The notes under the pieces were generated by a model that was not told where the DNA came from, searched no databases, and was given only the letters and a program-made list of their open reading frames with translations. From assembly GCA_016191165.1 (NCBI GenBank), contig JACPPF010000105.1, positions 1-52,353 of the forward strand: a stretch of 52,353 nt of DNA, in the 5' to 3' direction. Positions 32,169-41,259 of this stretch are shown piece by piece. A program made the translations under genes and the position numbers. Each line of letters begins with the position of its first letter. Within the stretch, counting starts at the first letter, position 1. The DNA is from Planctomycetota bacterium. Lineage in GTDB: Bacteria > Planctomycetota > Planctomycetia > Gemmatales > Gemmataceae.

Positions 32169-32238
32169 GTTTAGCCGCTCGCCTTTGGCGAGCGCGCACC
32201 GCCACAACGAACCGCTCGCCAAAGGCGAGCGGCTAAAC
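32169..32238. repeat. double-hairpin palindrome before ltaE
   Basis: Two copies of the CGCTCGCC-TTT/AAA-GGCGAGCG hairpin in opposite orientation (32169-32194 and 32213-32238), each ending in TTTAG or CTAAA. Together they form a 26-bp perfect inverted repeat around an 18-base spacer. It is the intact form of the repeat seen at 28665 and 30390. Confidence 0.75.
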
Positions 32239-32250
32239 AAGGGCATTACC

Positions 32251-33303
32251 ATGACGACCATCGATTTACGCAGCGACACCGTCACCCGCCCCACGCCCGC
32301 GATGCGCGCTGTCATGAACGATGCCCCGGTCGGCGACGACGTTTTCGGCGACGATCCCACCGTGAACAAGCTTGAAGAGCGCGTCGCCCACCTGCTCGGC
32401 AAGGAGGCGGCCCTTTTCGTCCCCTCCGGCACGATGTCCAACCAGATCGCCGTCAACATTCACACGCATCCGGGCGACGAGTTGCTCTGCGATCTCAATT
32501 GCCACATCTACAACTACGAGGCCGGTGGCCCCGCTGTCCTCTCGGGCGTGACCTGCCGAACGCTCGACGGCGATCATGGCATTCTCGATTTAAGCCAGCT
32601 TGAGGATCAAATCCGCAATCCGGATGATCCGCATCTGGTGAAGACACGCATGGTCGCCCTGGAGAACACGCACAACCGCGGCGGCGGACGCATCTACCCG
32701 ATCGAAAAGATCGAGGCGATCAGCCGGTGGGCGCGCAAACACGGGCTCATCATGCACCTCGACGGCGCGCGACTATGGAACGCCATCGTCGCCACGGGCA
32801 TTGCCGCGCGGGAGTGGGCGAAACACTTCGATACCGTGTCCGTCTGCTTCAGCAAGGGCCTTGGCGCCCCCGCCGGCTCGGCCCTCGCTGGCCCGAAGGC
32901 GACGATCGCCAAGGCTCGCCGGGTGCGCAAGCTTTTCGGCGGCGGTATGCGCCAGGTCGGCATCCTGGCGGCGGCCTGCATTTATGCGATGGATCACCAC
33001 GTCGAACGCCTCGCGGACGATCATCGCAACGCCCAGATCATCGCCCGGGCGATTGCCGACATCCCCGGCTTGCACCTGGAGCCACCCGAGGTGGATACCA
33101 ATCTCATCTGGTTCCGCGTTGATCGAGAAGTTGGCAACGCGAAGGACATCACGGCGCGTCTGAAGGAAGCGGGCATCCTGGTTCACGCAGCCGGCTCGCA
33201 AAAAATGCGGGCATGCACGCATCTGGATGTGTCGAAGGCCCAGGCGGAACAGACGGCGGAGATGTTGCGCAAGGTCGTCGCAACGCCGGCGCGAGTATCG
33301 TAG
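32251..33303 (+). CDS. ltaE: low-specificity L-threonine aldolase
   Basis: A 350-residue PLP enzyme that splits threonine or allo-threonine into glycine and acetaldehyde. The N-terminus ([18 protein letters not shown]) and [15 protein letters not shown] are signatures of the family. The PLP lysine is Lys202 in [16 protein letters not shown], and LDGARLWNA holds the PLP-binding Asp. Start ATG 32251 follows directly after the repeat at 32169; an upstream ATG at 32185 would run through the repeat and is rejected. The TAG stop falls in the palindrome at 33298. Confidence 0.95.
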   Translation: MTTIDLRSDTVTRPTPAMRAVMNDAPVGDDVFGDDPTVNKLEERVAHLLGKEAALFVPSGTMSNQIAVNIHTHPGDELLCDLNCHIYNYEAGGPAVLSGVTCRTLDGDHGILDLSQLEDQIRNPDDPHLVKTRMVALENTHNRGGGRIYPIEKIEAISRWARKHGLIMHLDGARLWNAIVATGIAAREWAKHFDTVSVCFSKGLGAPAGSALAGPKATIAKARRVRKLFGGGMRQVGILAAACIYAMDHHVERLADDHRNAQIIARAIADIPGLHLEPPEVDTNLIWFRVDREVGNAKDITARLKEAGILVHAAGSQKMRACTHLDVSKAQAEQTAEMLRKVVATPARVS

Positions 33304-33355
33304 ACATCACGCTCCGCGTGATGAAATGGCATCACGCGGAGCGTGATGTCTACGA
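33298..33355. terminator. perfect 25-bp inverted repeat after ltaE
   Basis: TCGTAGACATCACGCTCCGC plus GTGAT and its exact complement around an 8-base loop. The first arm holds the TAG stop of ltaE (33301-33303). It probably ends the ltaE transcript. Confidence 0.75.
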
Positions 33356-33402
33356 TCCAAAACGCTGAATGTTCTCGTGTGCAAATCCCCAGGAGTCCGC
33401 CA

Positions 33403-35103
33403 ATGTCGCTGCCTTCTGCAAAACGTTGCATTTGCTGGACGGCTTTCCTCGCGATGCTCGTCGCCGTCGGCGTCGCGATCTACATCGGGCAGGCCCCGGA
33501 GCCGCGGTGGAGTGTGGTGTGGAAGGGCGCCCACATTCGGCCAAGCTTCTACTCGCCCGATGGGGCTCATGTCTGCCTCATGGAAGCCTGGCGTTTGAAA
33601 GGCGAACGTTCGGAAGAATTCCCACTTTGGGTCGGAAGGTTGCATGTCTGGGACACATTCGCCGGCCGCGAGATTGCCACTTATCCGAAAATGGGAAACC
33701 TCAGAGAATCAGAAGTCGTATCCGAAAACCGCCGATTCTTCGCGGCCCAATTCGTCAACGGGACCGCGCAGGGCGTTTGTCTGGTCGATCTTGAAGCGAA
33801 GCGGGAATATACGCTTCCGTGTCCTATCGGAATGGGGACCAAGATGCCTGATTTCACTAAATCAGGCCGATTTCTGGTATCGCGGTATTTATCGGATGAC
33901 GAAAAAATAGTGCCCGTGCGCGTACACGACACAGCAACGGGAAACCTTTTTTTCACACCACCTTCGGCGGGTCGGTTCCAGGGGTTGTGGGTCGTTGGCG
34001 AGAGACTCCTTGTGCAAACGGCTTCAGGCCCCAACAAATCCCAAATCGAAATCTGGAATCTTCCGGACGGCAAGCGCCATGCCGTGTTGAAAGACATTCG
34101 AGGCCCCGTCCTGGTCTTCGCGGAGAGTGAATTACTGCTGGTCCAGCAAGACGGTGTCGCCGCGGGAATCTGCTCATGGTACGTTTGGGACTTGAAGACG
34201 GGAAGGCTCCAGTCGCGGATTGCTTCGGCACTCAAGCACGGGCCAGAACAGGTCGTCGTGGTTTCACCCCGAGGGGACTGGCTCGCCATTCGCGGCGAGA
34301 AGGACTCCGAACATTGGATAGAATGCTGGAACCCTTCAAATGGAAAAAAGCTCGGCGAAGTTCAAAACACTCACCTGACCATGGTGGCGTCCACCGACGG
34401 TCGGTACTTGGCAGTGGGGGACGAGCAGGCGATCGGTATGAGGGATCATAGGGCGGATAGCCCAGGTAGCGTCATAGAGATGCCATCCATGAACGAAGTT
34501 TGGCGCGGACGCGGCATCGCCCCTGGGGCCCCTGATTATGACGAGATGTTTTTTGTTCGCGAAAAGAATTGGATCGTCATAGCGCCAACTGCTGGGAATC
34601 TTCGCATTCATGAACTGGCCACGGGGAAGACACGAGCCGTAATTTCGGTCCCTGCAAGTTCAAGGTCTTTCGACCGCTTTTCTAATGTCGGACGACACCT
34701 GCTAATTTTTCAACGCGACCGCAACGCCATACCGACGGAATCCGTCTGGCAGAAGGCATTCGCCTGGTTTCCCTGGCTCGCGGATCGAATGCGGCCAAAG
34801 TATCACGATTGCACCATCGTCTTCGACCTCGAAACCAATCGCGAACGTTTTCGCTTGCAAGGATGGAATACGGAGCAAGCGCTGCTTTCCGATGACGGCA
34901 GCACGTTGATCACAATCCACGACGAAGATATGGCCATCACAATCGGCTGCTGGGACGTGACGGTACTCAAGCCGCTGCGCTGGGCGCTCGGAATTCCGGT
35001 GGGCCTGGGTTTACTGCTGTTCGGATTGGCCAAAGTTTTCGCGCGCCGGCGCAAACGGTCGATTGTTCAGCCCGTACCAGCCCGAAGCGCAAGCAACGGG
35101 TAA
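33403..35103 (+). CDS. membrane-anchored beta-propeller-like protein of unknown function
   Basis: A 566-residue protein. The start is placed at 33403, with AGGAG 7 bases upstream; an ATG at 33343 lies inside the palindrome at 33298. An N-terminal hydrophobic segment (about 10-28) and a C-terminal one (about 527-545, followed by RRRKR) flank a region of WD40/YVTN-like repeats with Asp-rich turns (SPDGAHVCLMEAW, VSPRGDWLAIRG, STDGRYLAVGDE, FDLETNRERFRLQG). Both ends would be cytoplasmic with the propeller outside. Its function is unknown. The last residues (VPARSASNG) and the stop come from the repeat at 35076. Confidence 0.75.
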   Translation: MSLPSAKRCICWTAFLAMLVAVGVAIYIGQAPEPRWSVVWKGAHIRPSFYSPDGAHVCLMEAWRLKGERSEEFPLWVGRLHVWDTFAGREIATYPKMGNLRESEVVSENRRFFAAQFVNGTAQGVCLVDLEAKREYTLPCPIGMGTKMPDFTKSGRFLVSRYLSDDEKIVPVRVHDTATGNLFFTPPSAGRFQGLWVVGERLLVQTASGPNKSQIEIWNLPDGKRHAVLKDIRGPVLVFAESELLLVQQDGVAAGICSWYVWDLKTGRLQSRIASALKHGPEQVVVVSPRGDWLAIRGEKDSEHWIECWNPSNGKKLGEVQNTHLTMVASTDGRYLAVGDEQAIGMRDHRADSPGSVIEMPSMNEVWRGRGIAPGAPDYDEMFFVREKNWIVIAPTAGNLRIHELATGKTRAVISVPASSRSFDRFSNVGRHLLIFQRDRNAIPTESVWQKAFAWFPWLADRMRPKYHDCTIVFDLETNRERFRLQGWNTEQALLSDDGSTLITIHDEDMAITIGCWDVTVLKPLRWALGIPVGLGLLLFGLAKVFARRRKRSIVQPVPARSASNG

Positions 35104-35141
35104 GACGCTTGTGTGATCCGTCGCTTGCGCTCCGGGCTGGT
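35076..35141. repeat. decayed copy of the 25-bp palindrome, encoding a C-terminus
   Basis: ACCAGCCCGAAGCGCAAGCAACG and CGTCGCTTGCGCTCCGGGCTGGT are the arms, related to 16501-16560. The left arm codes for the last residues of the propeller protein and its TAA is in the loop. Confidence 0.7.
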
Positions 35142-35163
35142 AGGCTAAAATCCGCCGCTCGCC

Positions 35164-36540
35164 TTACGCATTCCACTCCCACCCCTTGCGATACGGCGGC
35201 CGGATGTACTGGGCGGCCCCGCGCACGTTCGTCACTTGCAGCTTCGCGGAATCCCAGACGATCCGCTCGCCGGCGCGCATGGCGACGTTGCCCAGCAGCA
35301 CCATTTCCGTCAAGGGGCCGGCATAGTCGGTGAAGTTCGACATGGCCGCCGCTCCGCCCTTACAGGCGCGGATCCACTCGGCGTGATGGCCGGGCGAACG
35401 CGGGATGGTGCGCTGCGGTGGCCGGTAGTCGGCGAAATCACGAGCGGGCAGCAGCGTGTAGCTGGAGCCGTAATCGGAGCCGGAGTACATCTTGCCGCGG
35501 CTGCCGACGATCATGCACCCGCTGCCGGAGACGTTGTTGATGCCTTGCAGGACGTTGGCGGGCGGTCGGCGGTAGACGCGTTTTTCGCGTGGGACGCCGG
35601 GCTGATAGGGGCTTTCATACCAGTAGAGGCGCAGCGCCGGTAGGCCCTGGCCTCGCGCGGGGAATTCGTACGTTACGGTCACGCCGCGCGCGGGAGCGGA
35701 TTCCGGGTTGACGCCGCCGACCACTTCAGCGGAGACCGCGCTGGGGGCGCTTAGGCGCAGGGCCATGAACGGCATGTTCATGGTGTGGCAAGCCATATCG
35801 CCCAGGGCCCCGGTGCCGAAGTCCCACCAGCCGCGCCAGGCGAAGGGCACGTAGGCGCTGTTGTAGGGGCGTTCCGGGGCCGGGCCGAGCCAGAGGTCCC
35901 AGGTGAGGGTCTTGGGTACTTCCTGTCGCCCCTTGGGCCGATTGATGCCCTGGGGCCAAATGGGCCGATCGGTCCAGACGTGGACTTCGCGAACCTCGCC
36001 GATGGCGCCGGAGCGGATGATCTCGGCCGCGGTGCGCAAGCCGTCATGCGCGGTTCCCTGATTGCCCATGCTGGTGGCGACGCGATGCTTCGCTGCCAAC
36101 AGGCCGAGCTGGCGCGCTTCCCAGACGCTATGGGTGAGCGGCTTTTCGCAGTAGACGTGCTTGCCGCGCTGGAGCGCCATGGCACTGGCGTGGAAGTGCG
36201 TGTGATCGGGCGTGCTGACGACGACCGCCTGGATGTCTTTTTGCTTGTCGAGCATGACGCGGAAGTCGGTGTACTTGGTCACGCGCGGATAGCGGTTGTA
36301 GACATTGCGCGCGCGGCTTTGATCGACATCGCACAGGGCGACGATGTTCTCGCCGCGCACGCCCTGTTCGTTGCCTTCCGCCCGCCCGCCGGCGCCGATG
36401 AGGGCGACGTTGAGCCGCGCGTTGGCGCCGGGCTGAGCGGCGAAGGATTCGGTGACCCCGCCAGTCAACCAGTAGCCCGCGGCCGCCGCGGATACGCCGC
36501 TGGCTTGCATAAATCGTCGGCGAGAGATTCTTCGACTCAT
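35164..36540 (-). CDS. Gfo/Idh/MocA-family oxidoreductase with Tat signal
   Basis: A 458-residue NAD(P)-binding oxidoreductase. The N-terminus MSRRISRRRFMQASG is a twin-arginine signal, so the folded enzyme is exported with its cofactor. The Rossmann loop VALIGAGGRAEGN, the acidic IVALCDVDQSR and the EKP motif (YCEKPLTHSVWEA) are in place. Such enzymes act on glycosides or sugar alcohols, and planctomycetes carry many paralogues; the substrate is unknown. The start at 36540 has AAGGAG 7 bases upstream; the longer frame from 36648 is rejected. Confidence 0.92.
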   Translation of the reverse strand: MSRRISRRRFMQASGVSAAAAGYWLTGGVTESFAAQPGANARLNVALIGAGGRAEGNEQGVRGENIVALCDVDQSRARNVYNRYPRVTKYTDFRVMLDKQKDIQAVVVSTPDHTHFHASAMALQRGKHVYCEKPLTHSVWEARQLGLLAAKHRVATSMGNQGTAHDGLRTAAEIIRSGAIGEVREVHVWTDRPIWPQGINRPKGRQEVPKTLTWDLWLGPAPERPYNSAYVPFAWRGWWDFGTGALGDMACHTMNMPFMALRLSAPSAVSAEVVGGVNPESAPARGVTVTYEFPARGQGLPALRLYWYESPYQPGVPREKRVYRRPPANVLQGINNVSGSGCMIVGSRGKMYSGSDYGSSYTLLPARDFADYRPPQRTIPRSPGHHAEWIRACKGGAAAMSNFTDYAGPLTEMVLLGNVAMRAGERIVWDSAKLQVTNVRGAAQYIRPPYRKGWEWNA

Positions 36541-37044
36541 GGAGAGACTCCTTGTGAATTCTGCATTAACCCATACCCATGACTCTAACCCACCTCGCCG
36601 GCCGTGCAACAAAAAACCAGAAAAAAAACGCGCCGCCGACTTCACCAAGCCCTGGTGCTAGTGGTCCCAATTCCGCAGTCCGCTCCATCAACAAGGACAA
36701 CGCCTTCCCAAATCACGAAAAATCGCGGCTTCCGCCCCGCCCCCTGCGGTTTTGGAACGGCAGAGGTGAACGCCCCTCCTAAATCCGGTCTCGGACCGGA
36801 ATGAACCCGAGTTCAAACCGATAGCCAGAAACAGGCCCAGAAACTCGGATAAGATTTACTTCGCACAGCAAAATATTGCATTAACGCTCTCGCCCCCGTT
36901 ACTCCGCGGCTATCCTGCCCGTCGCGATAATTCCATTCTCGGCCTGATGGCTTTGTGATAGACTCAATGGCGGATCAAGTTTCGATGAGATGGAAAATAT
37001 CTCCAGTTTTCACTTGAAAAAAAAAAAAAAACGGAGGGTATGAT
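36541..37044. other. 504-bp intergenic region with a poly-A run
   Basis: No convincing gene. It has A-rich stretches, a CCGGTC-TCG-GACCGG hairpin at about 36787-36801 and, at its right end, 15 consecutive A at 37017-37031 followed at once by the GGAGGG ribosome site of the next gene. It is less GC-rich than the surroundings. No promoter stood out clearly. Confidence 0.6.
37017..37031 (+). repeat. run of 15 A directly before a ribosome site
   Basis: Fifteen A residues precede CGGAGGG and the ATG at 37045. Such runs slip during replication and transcription; here a length change would alter the leader but not the reading frame. Confidence 0.8.
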
Positions 37045-37968
37045 ATGACTCGTCAATTCAACTCAGGCCAAAAGTGGAATGCCATGCGAAAGTACCTCAT
37101 CACAACGGCTGGCATCCTCGGCCTGGCCCTCGCGTGCGATGTGGTCAGCAACAGCGCGGCGGCGGGCGCGAAGGACAAGAAGGCGGGGACAGGGCTCCTG
37201 AAAACCCAACGAGATACCATCAAACTCCCAGAGGGTGTGATTCACGTGGAGCTTCCGCGTGGCGAGCTTCATATGGAGCATCTAGCGAGGGCGGATCGGC
37301 CGTTGGTGCGCCTCAGCGTCGGCAAGACGATAATCGAGGGGCGCACGTTTTTTCTCGGCGACGCCAAGGGCGCTACCAAGTTTCACGCAGAGAAAGACGG
37401 AATCCACTGGGAGCCAGCACGCGGCGGGAAGGACTTCACGTTCGGGCTTGGATCGGTCTCGACCAGGCAGCCCGGCTCAACGATCAGTGACCCGGATTTC
37501 TTCGCGCTGGACAAGCTCAAGGCGGGGAGCGTTTTCCTCACCACACCGAGCATTCGCTTCAAATTCGGGAAAAAAGCTGTGCCAAGGCCGACGGGCCGTG
37601 AAGGGCCAAAAGACGCGAAGCCAAGAGCCCACGATGGACTGAATCTTCCAGAGGGCGTCTTTCACCTGCGCCTTCCCCCAGGATCGCTTCAGATCGAGAA
37701 TGTTATGAGAGATGGTAAAGGTACTTATCGTGTAAGCGCCATCGAGACAGTCGTTGAGAGCCGGGTCTTCTACTTCGGCGATGGTAAAGGTGCTGCAAAA
37801 AAAGACATTGTTGATGAAGGAGTAGGAAATATTTATACATTCTCGCCAGGCTCTACCATTATCTACAGTACCTTCTTTCGTCCCGAGATGTTGAAATCCG
37901 GAAGTATCTACATCACGACGCCGAGCATTATTTTCGGCTGGGGCCCCGGGGCGCTACCAAAGAAATAG
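37045..37968 (+). CDS. exported protein with an internal duplication, unknown function
   Basis: A 307-residue protein with a signal-like N-terminus (LITTAGILGLALACDV), GGAGGG 6 bases before the ATG. The mature part is two homologous halves. The first (about 58-170) has LPEGVIHVELPRGELHMEH, GRTFFLGDAKGATK, PGSTI and LKAGSVFLTTPSIRF. The second (about 200-303) has LPEGVFHLRLPPGSLQIEN, SRVFYFGDGKGAAK, PGSTI and LKSGSIYITTPSIIF. I know no family with this repeat. It lies 39 bases before the giant surface protein, so the two may be co-transcribed and act at the same site. Confidence 0.78.
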   Translation: MTRQFNSGQKWNAMRKYLITTAGILGLALACDVVSNSAAAGAKDKKAGTGLLKTQRDTIKLPEGVIHVELPRGELHMEHLARADRPLVRLSVGKTIIEGRTFFLGDAKGATKFHAEKDGIHWEPARGGKDFTFGLGSVSTRQPGSTISDPDFFALDKLKAGSVFLTTPSIRFKFGKKAVPRPTGREGPKDAKPRAHDGLNLPEGVFHLRLPPGSLQIENVMRDGKGTYRVSAIETVVESRVFYFGDGKGAAKKDIVDEGVGNIYTFSPGSTIIYSTFFRPEMLKSGSIYITTPSIIFGWGPGALPKK

Positions 37969-38007
37969 GTTGTTCATGATTGCTCGTTTTCGCACGAGGT
38001 GTGAATC

Positions 38008-41000
38008 ATGTTCCTCAGCCAGTTGAAGCATTTGTTTCGTCGCACACCACGCAAGCCTGCCGCGCGTACCAGCCGCCGGCTTGAAATCGAGATCCTGGGT
38101 GAGCGCATCATGCCCGCTACACGACTTTGGATCGGAAATGGCGTCGGGGCGGGAGCACTGTGGAGCGTCGCGGCCAATTGGTCCGGCAGTGCCGTGCCAA
38201 CGGCTGCGGACACCGCCCTTTTTGACCAAACGGTAGCTGGTGGTACCAACACCAATTCCACCGTGGATGTGGCCAGAGTTGGACGAGTTTCTATTCAGGA
38301 TTACCAAGGAACGATCACTCTGGCTCGACGTCTTCGGGTCGATGTTCTGAAAATGCAAGGCGCGGCCACGATCGCAGGTAGCCCTGAACTCTTTATCTCA
38401 CAGCGCGCCGGAGCCGGGGTTTTTGGCGGCGCCACGATGTTCGAGACTTCATTTTGGCGACTGGGCACAATTCGCACCGGTGGGTTTTCGATACGTGGCG
38501 ACAGTGACCATATGGCCACGTTGCAAATTGGCCAGGCGAACGCCACCGTTACACTTGAAACGCGTTTTCGGCTCGTCAACGAATTCAGCACCGTAAATTG
38601 GTCTGCTGGCAATATACTGGTGCCCCCAGGGGGGCCTCCAGGGCTCGGCGCAATCAGGAACGGGATCGACAATCGCGGATTCTTCAACGCTTCGAGTACT
38701 GGGGTGATCGGAAACGCCGGTGGTCCTGGCAGCTGGTTTTTTGACAACCAAGTTGGCGGGACGCTCTTGCGGCGGGCAGCCAATCAGTTCTCAAACGTCG
38801 GCTTCAATGATCAAGGTGGATTCCTCGCTGAGGGGCCTTTGGCCCTTGCACCCGGCTCCATTCAATTGGATGGACTATTGCGTCACGATACAACCACTTC
38901 GGGGGATCTCGTGCAGTACCTTGCAAGCGTCCTTGAGAATGAATGCGGTCTGAACATGGAGAACCTTGCCGTCGTCGCCGTCAACGAGGACGACGAAAAT
39001 GTGGGTGTCGCCATCAACACCGCGCAGGGCGGCAGCGTAACGGTCAATGAGGACGGTACCTTTGATTACACCGCGCCGTACGATTACATCGGCCAAGACT
39101 CGTTCACCGTGTCCTTTTCCGACGGCGAAGACACGGTGCTGGCGAGCATCGAGATCGACTTGATCAACGTCTATGCTTCGGATCACTCATATTACACCCT
39201 GAACAACCAGAACCTTTTCGTATCATCCACTGACGGTCTCCTTTCTCTCGCTGGCGACGTTGACGATGAATCAATCTCGATCACCAAAATCAACGGCTCG
39301 TCGGGAAATGTCGCCACAAGCGTGTCCCTCGATCACGGCACTCTCTACGTCTACTCGGATGGCGCCTTCTCGTTCGATCCGACCACCGACTTCACGGGCG
39401 TGCAATCGTTCGAGTTCACGGTTTCCGACGGAAACTCCGAGGCGACGGCGACGGCTACGATCAATGTCGTCAAGTTGCTCGCTTCCAACGCCAACTTTGA
39501 AGAGCTGCACGACGATGAGCTGATCATCACCGACTACGAAGGGCTGCTGACCTTTGCCGAGGACGCGGCTTCCGACCCGCTCACCATTGTCGCCGTCAAT
39601 GACGACGATGAAGCGGTTAGCCAAGCGGTTACGACCCGGATGGGCGGAACAGTCACCGTCGAATCCGACGGCAGTTTCGACTACACGCCCCCTGGGGCCA
39701 GTTTCGGCCTCGACTGGTTCAGCTACACCGTCAGCGATGGCACTCTTACCAGCACCGCCTTCGCGTTCATCGACGTGTACCGCGTCAACCAGGCCCCCGC
39801 CGGCAGCAGCAATAACGTCAACGCCATCGAGGACACGCCTTATGTGTTTGACGAAGAGGATTTCGGCTTCACCGATCCGAACGACCCGTTTGCCGACGCC
39901 GTCGCCGGGGTCAAGATCACCTCACTGCCCACCAACGGCACGTTGAATCGGGACGGCGTCGCGGTCAGTGCGGACGATTTCATCAGCATCGAGGACATCT
40001 GGGCCGACCTCTTGGCATTCACGCCCGCAGCCAACGCCAGCGGTTCGGCCTACGATTCGTTCGGCTTCAAGGTGCAAGACACCGGCGGGACCGAACATGG
40101 CGGCACCAACCTTGACACAACCGAACGCACCATGGCGATCGATGTCACGGCCGTCAACGACGCGCCAGCGAACATTGTGTTCCCTGAGAAAGGCACGCTC
40201 AAAAACAACAACTTCGTCTTTTCCACAGCAAATAACACCGCAATAGAAATCGCCGATGTCGATGCAGCAGCCTCAAGCACAGTGCAACTGGCGCTAATTG
40301 GCACCCAAGGCACACTCACGCTCGCAACAACGACGGGCCTCAGCTTCAGCTTCTCCGACGGCAACGGGGCTGGTTCGGGCGACGGCACCGCTGATGCCAC
40401 GATGACATTTCGCGGCACTGTCAGCGCCATCAACGCAGCGTTAAACGGACTCACCTTTATCCCCACGTCGAATTACGTCGGTGACGCGACCGTAGAACTT
40501 GTTTCCAATGACCTTGGAAATAGCGGCTCAGGCGGAGCATTGGCGGACGACGACACGGTCACCATCCACGTCGTCAACTTCCTCGCCAACGACGCGAGCT
40601 ATTCCACCAAGCATGACGTGACGCTGACCGCCCCCAACATGATGCAGATGACGAATGGCCTGCTCTACTACGTCAGCAATCCGCAAATGCTCTCGCTCGA
40701 TGTGGTCGCGATCGACGGCGACGACACGATCATCGGCGACCCCGTCACCACCGCGATGGGCGGGACGCTGACCGTCGAAGCGGATGGCAGCTTCGTCTAC
40801 GATCCACCCGCGAGCTGGGCGGGGGATGATTGGTTCAGCTACACCGTGTCCGACGGGACCGATTTCAGCACGGCGACCATCATCCTGCACGTCACCAACA
40901 GCGCTCCGACGTTCGATGAAGGGTTAATGGGTTACCGTTACTCGACGACAATGAACCAGAGCATCACCGCGCCGAATGAGCCGTGGACGTTTGGCTTGCT

Positions 41001-41238
41001 GCATTACGCAGACGATGACGATGGCGACACGCTGACGATCACCGCGGTCAACGGCGACCCCGATAACCTCGATCAGGCGATCAGCACCTCCGAGGGCGGC
41101 ACCATCACCGTCAGCGCCGACGGCAGCTTCGATTACACGCCACCCACCGACTGGACCGGTGATGACGAATTCGACATCACGATCTCGGACGGCATCACGT
41201 CGATCACGGTGACGATTGTCATTCGCATCACGAGTTGA
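38008..41238 (+). CDS. large cadherin/VCBS-like surface protein
   Basis: A 1076-residue acidic protein. Residues 23-37 (RRLEIEILGERIMPA) resemble the LE-x-LE-x-R-x-x-P motif of planctomycete exported proteins; no classical signal is seen. Residues about 38-310 look like an autotransporter-type beta-helix passenger. From about 320 to the end it consists of cadherin-like/VCBS domains of about 90-100 residues with the signature GGTVTVESDGSFDYTPP...D.F.YTVSDG. At least five copies are visible, plus one more diverged (AVNDAPANIVFPE). The repeats are Asp-rich and probably calcium-binding. It ends without an anchor. Role inferred: adhesion or extracellular matrix. Confidence 0.85.
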   Translation: MFLSQLKHLFRRTPRKPAARTSRRLEIEILGERIMPATRLWIGNGVGAGALWSVAANWSGSAVPTAADTALFDQTVAGGTNTNSTVDVARVGRVSIQDYQGTITLARRLRVDVLKMQGAATIAGSPELFISQRAGAGVFGGATMFETSFWRLGTIRTGGFSIRGDSDHMATLQIGQANATVTLETRFRLVNEFSTVNWSAGNILVPPGGPPGLGAIRNGIDNRGFFNASSTGVIGNAGGPGSWFFDNQVGGTLLRRAANQFSNVGFNDQGGFLAEGPLALAPGSIQLDGLLRHDTTTSGDLVQYLASVLENECGLNMENLAVVAVNEDDENVGVAINTAQGGSVTVNEDGTFDYTAPYDYIGQDSFTVSFSDGEDTVLASIEIDLINVYASDHSYYTLNNQNLFVSSTDGLLSLAGDVDDESISITKINGSSGNVATSVSLDHGTLYVYSDGAFSFDPTTDFTGVQSFEFTVSDGNSEATATATINVVKLLASNANFEELHDDELIITDYEGLLTFAEDAASDPLTIVAVNDDDEAVSQAVTTRMGGTVTVESDGSFDYTPPGASFGLDWFSYTVSDGTLTSTAFAFIDVYRVNQAPAGSSNNVNAIEDTPYVFDEEDFGFTDPNDPFADAVAGVKITSLPTNGTLNRDGVAVSADDFISIEDIWADLLAFTPAANASGSAYDSFGFKVQDTGGTEHGGTNLDTTERTMAIDVTAVNDAPANIVFPEKGTLKNNNFVFSTANNTAIEIADVDAAASSTVQLALIGTQGTLTLATTTGLSFSFSDGNGAGSGDGTADATMTFRGTVSAINAALNGLTFIPTSNYVGDATVELVSNDLGNSGSGGALADDDTVTIHVVNFLANDASYSTKHDVTLTAPNMMQMTNGLLYYVSNPQMLSLDVVAIDGDDTIIGDPVTTAMGGTLTVEADGSFVYDPPASWAGDDWFSYTVSDGTDFSTATIILHVTNSAPTFDEGLMGYRYSTTMNQSITAPNEPWTFGLLHYADDDDGDTLTITAVNGDPDNLDQAISTSEGGTITVSADGSFDYTPPTDWTGDDEFDITISDGITSITVTIVIRITS

Positions 41239-41259
41239 ACCGCAGGATTGCACGTTGGA

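Noticed and set aside
36579-36804. Two short plus-strand frames in the gap after the Gfo/Idh/MocA gene
   Set aside because: Overlapping frames with biased composition and no ribosome site; no protein features.
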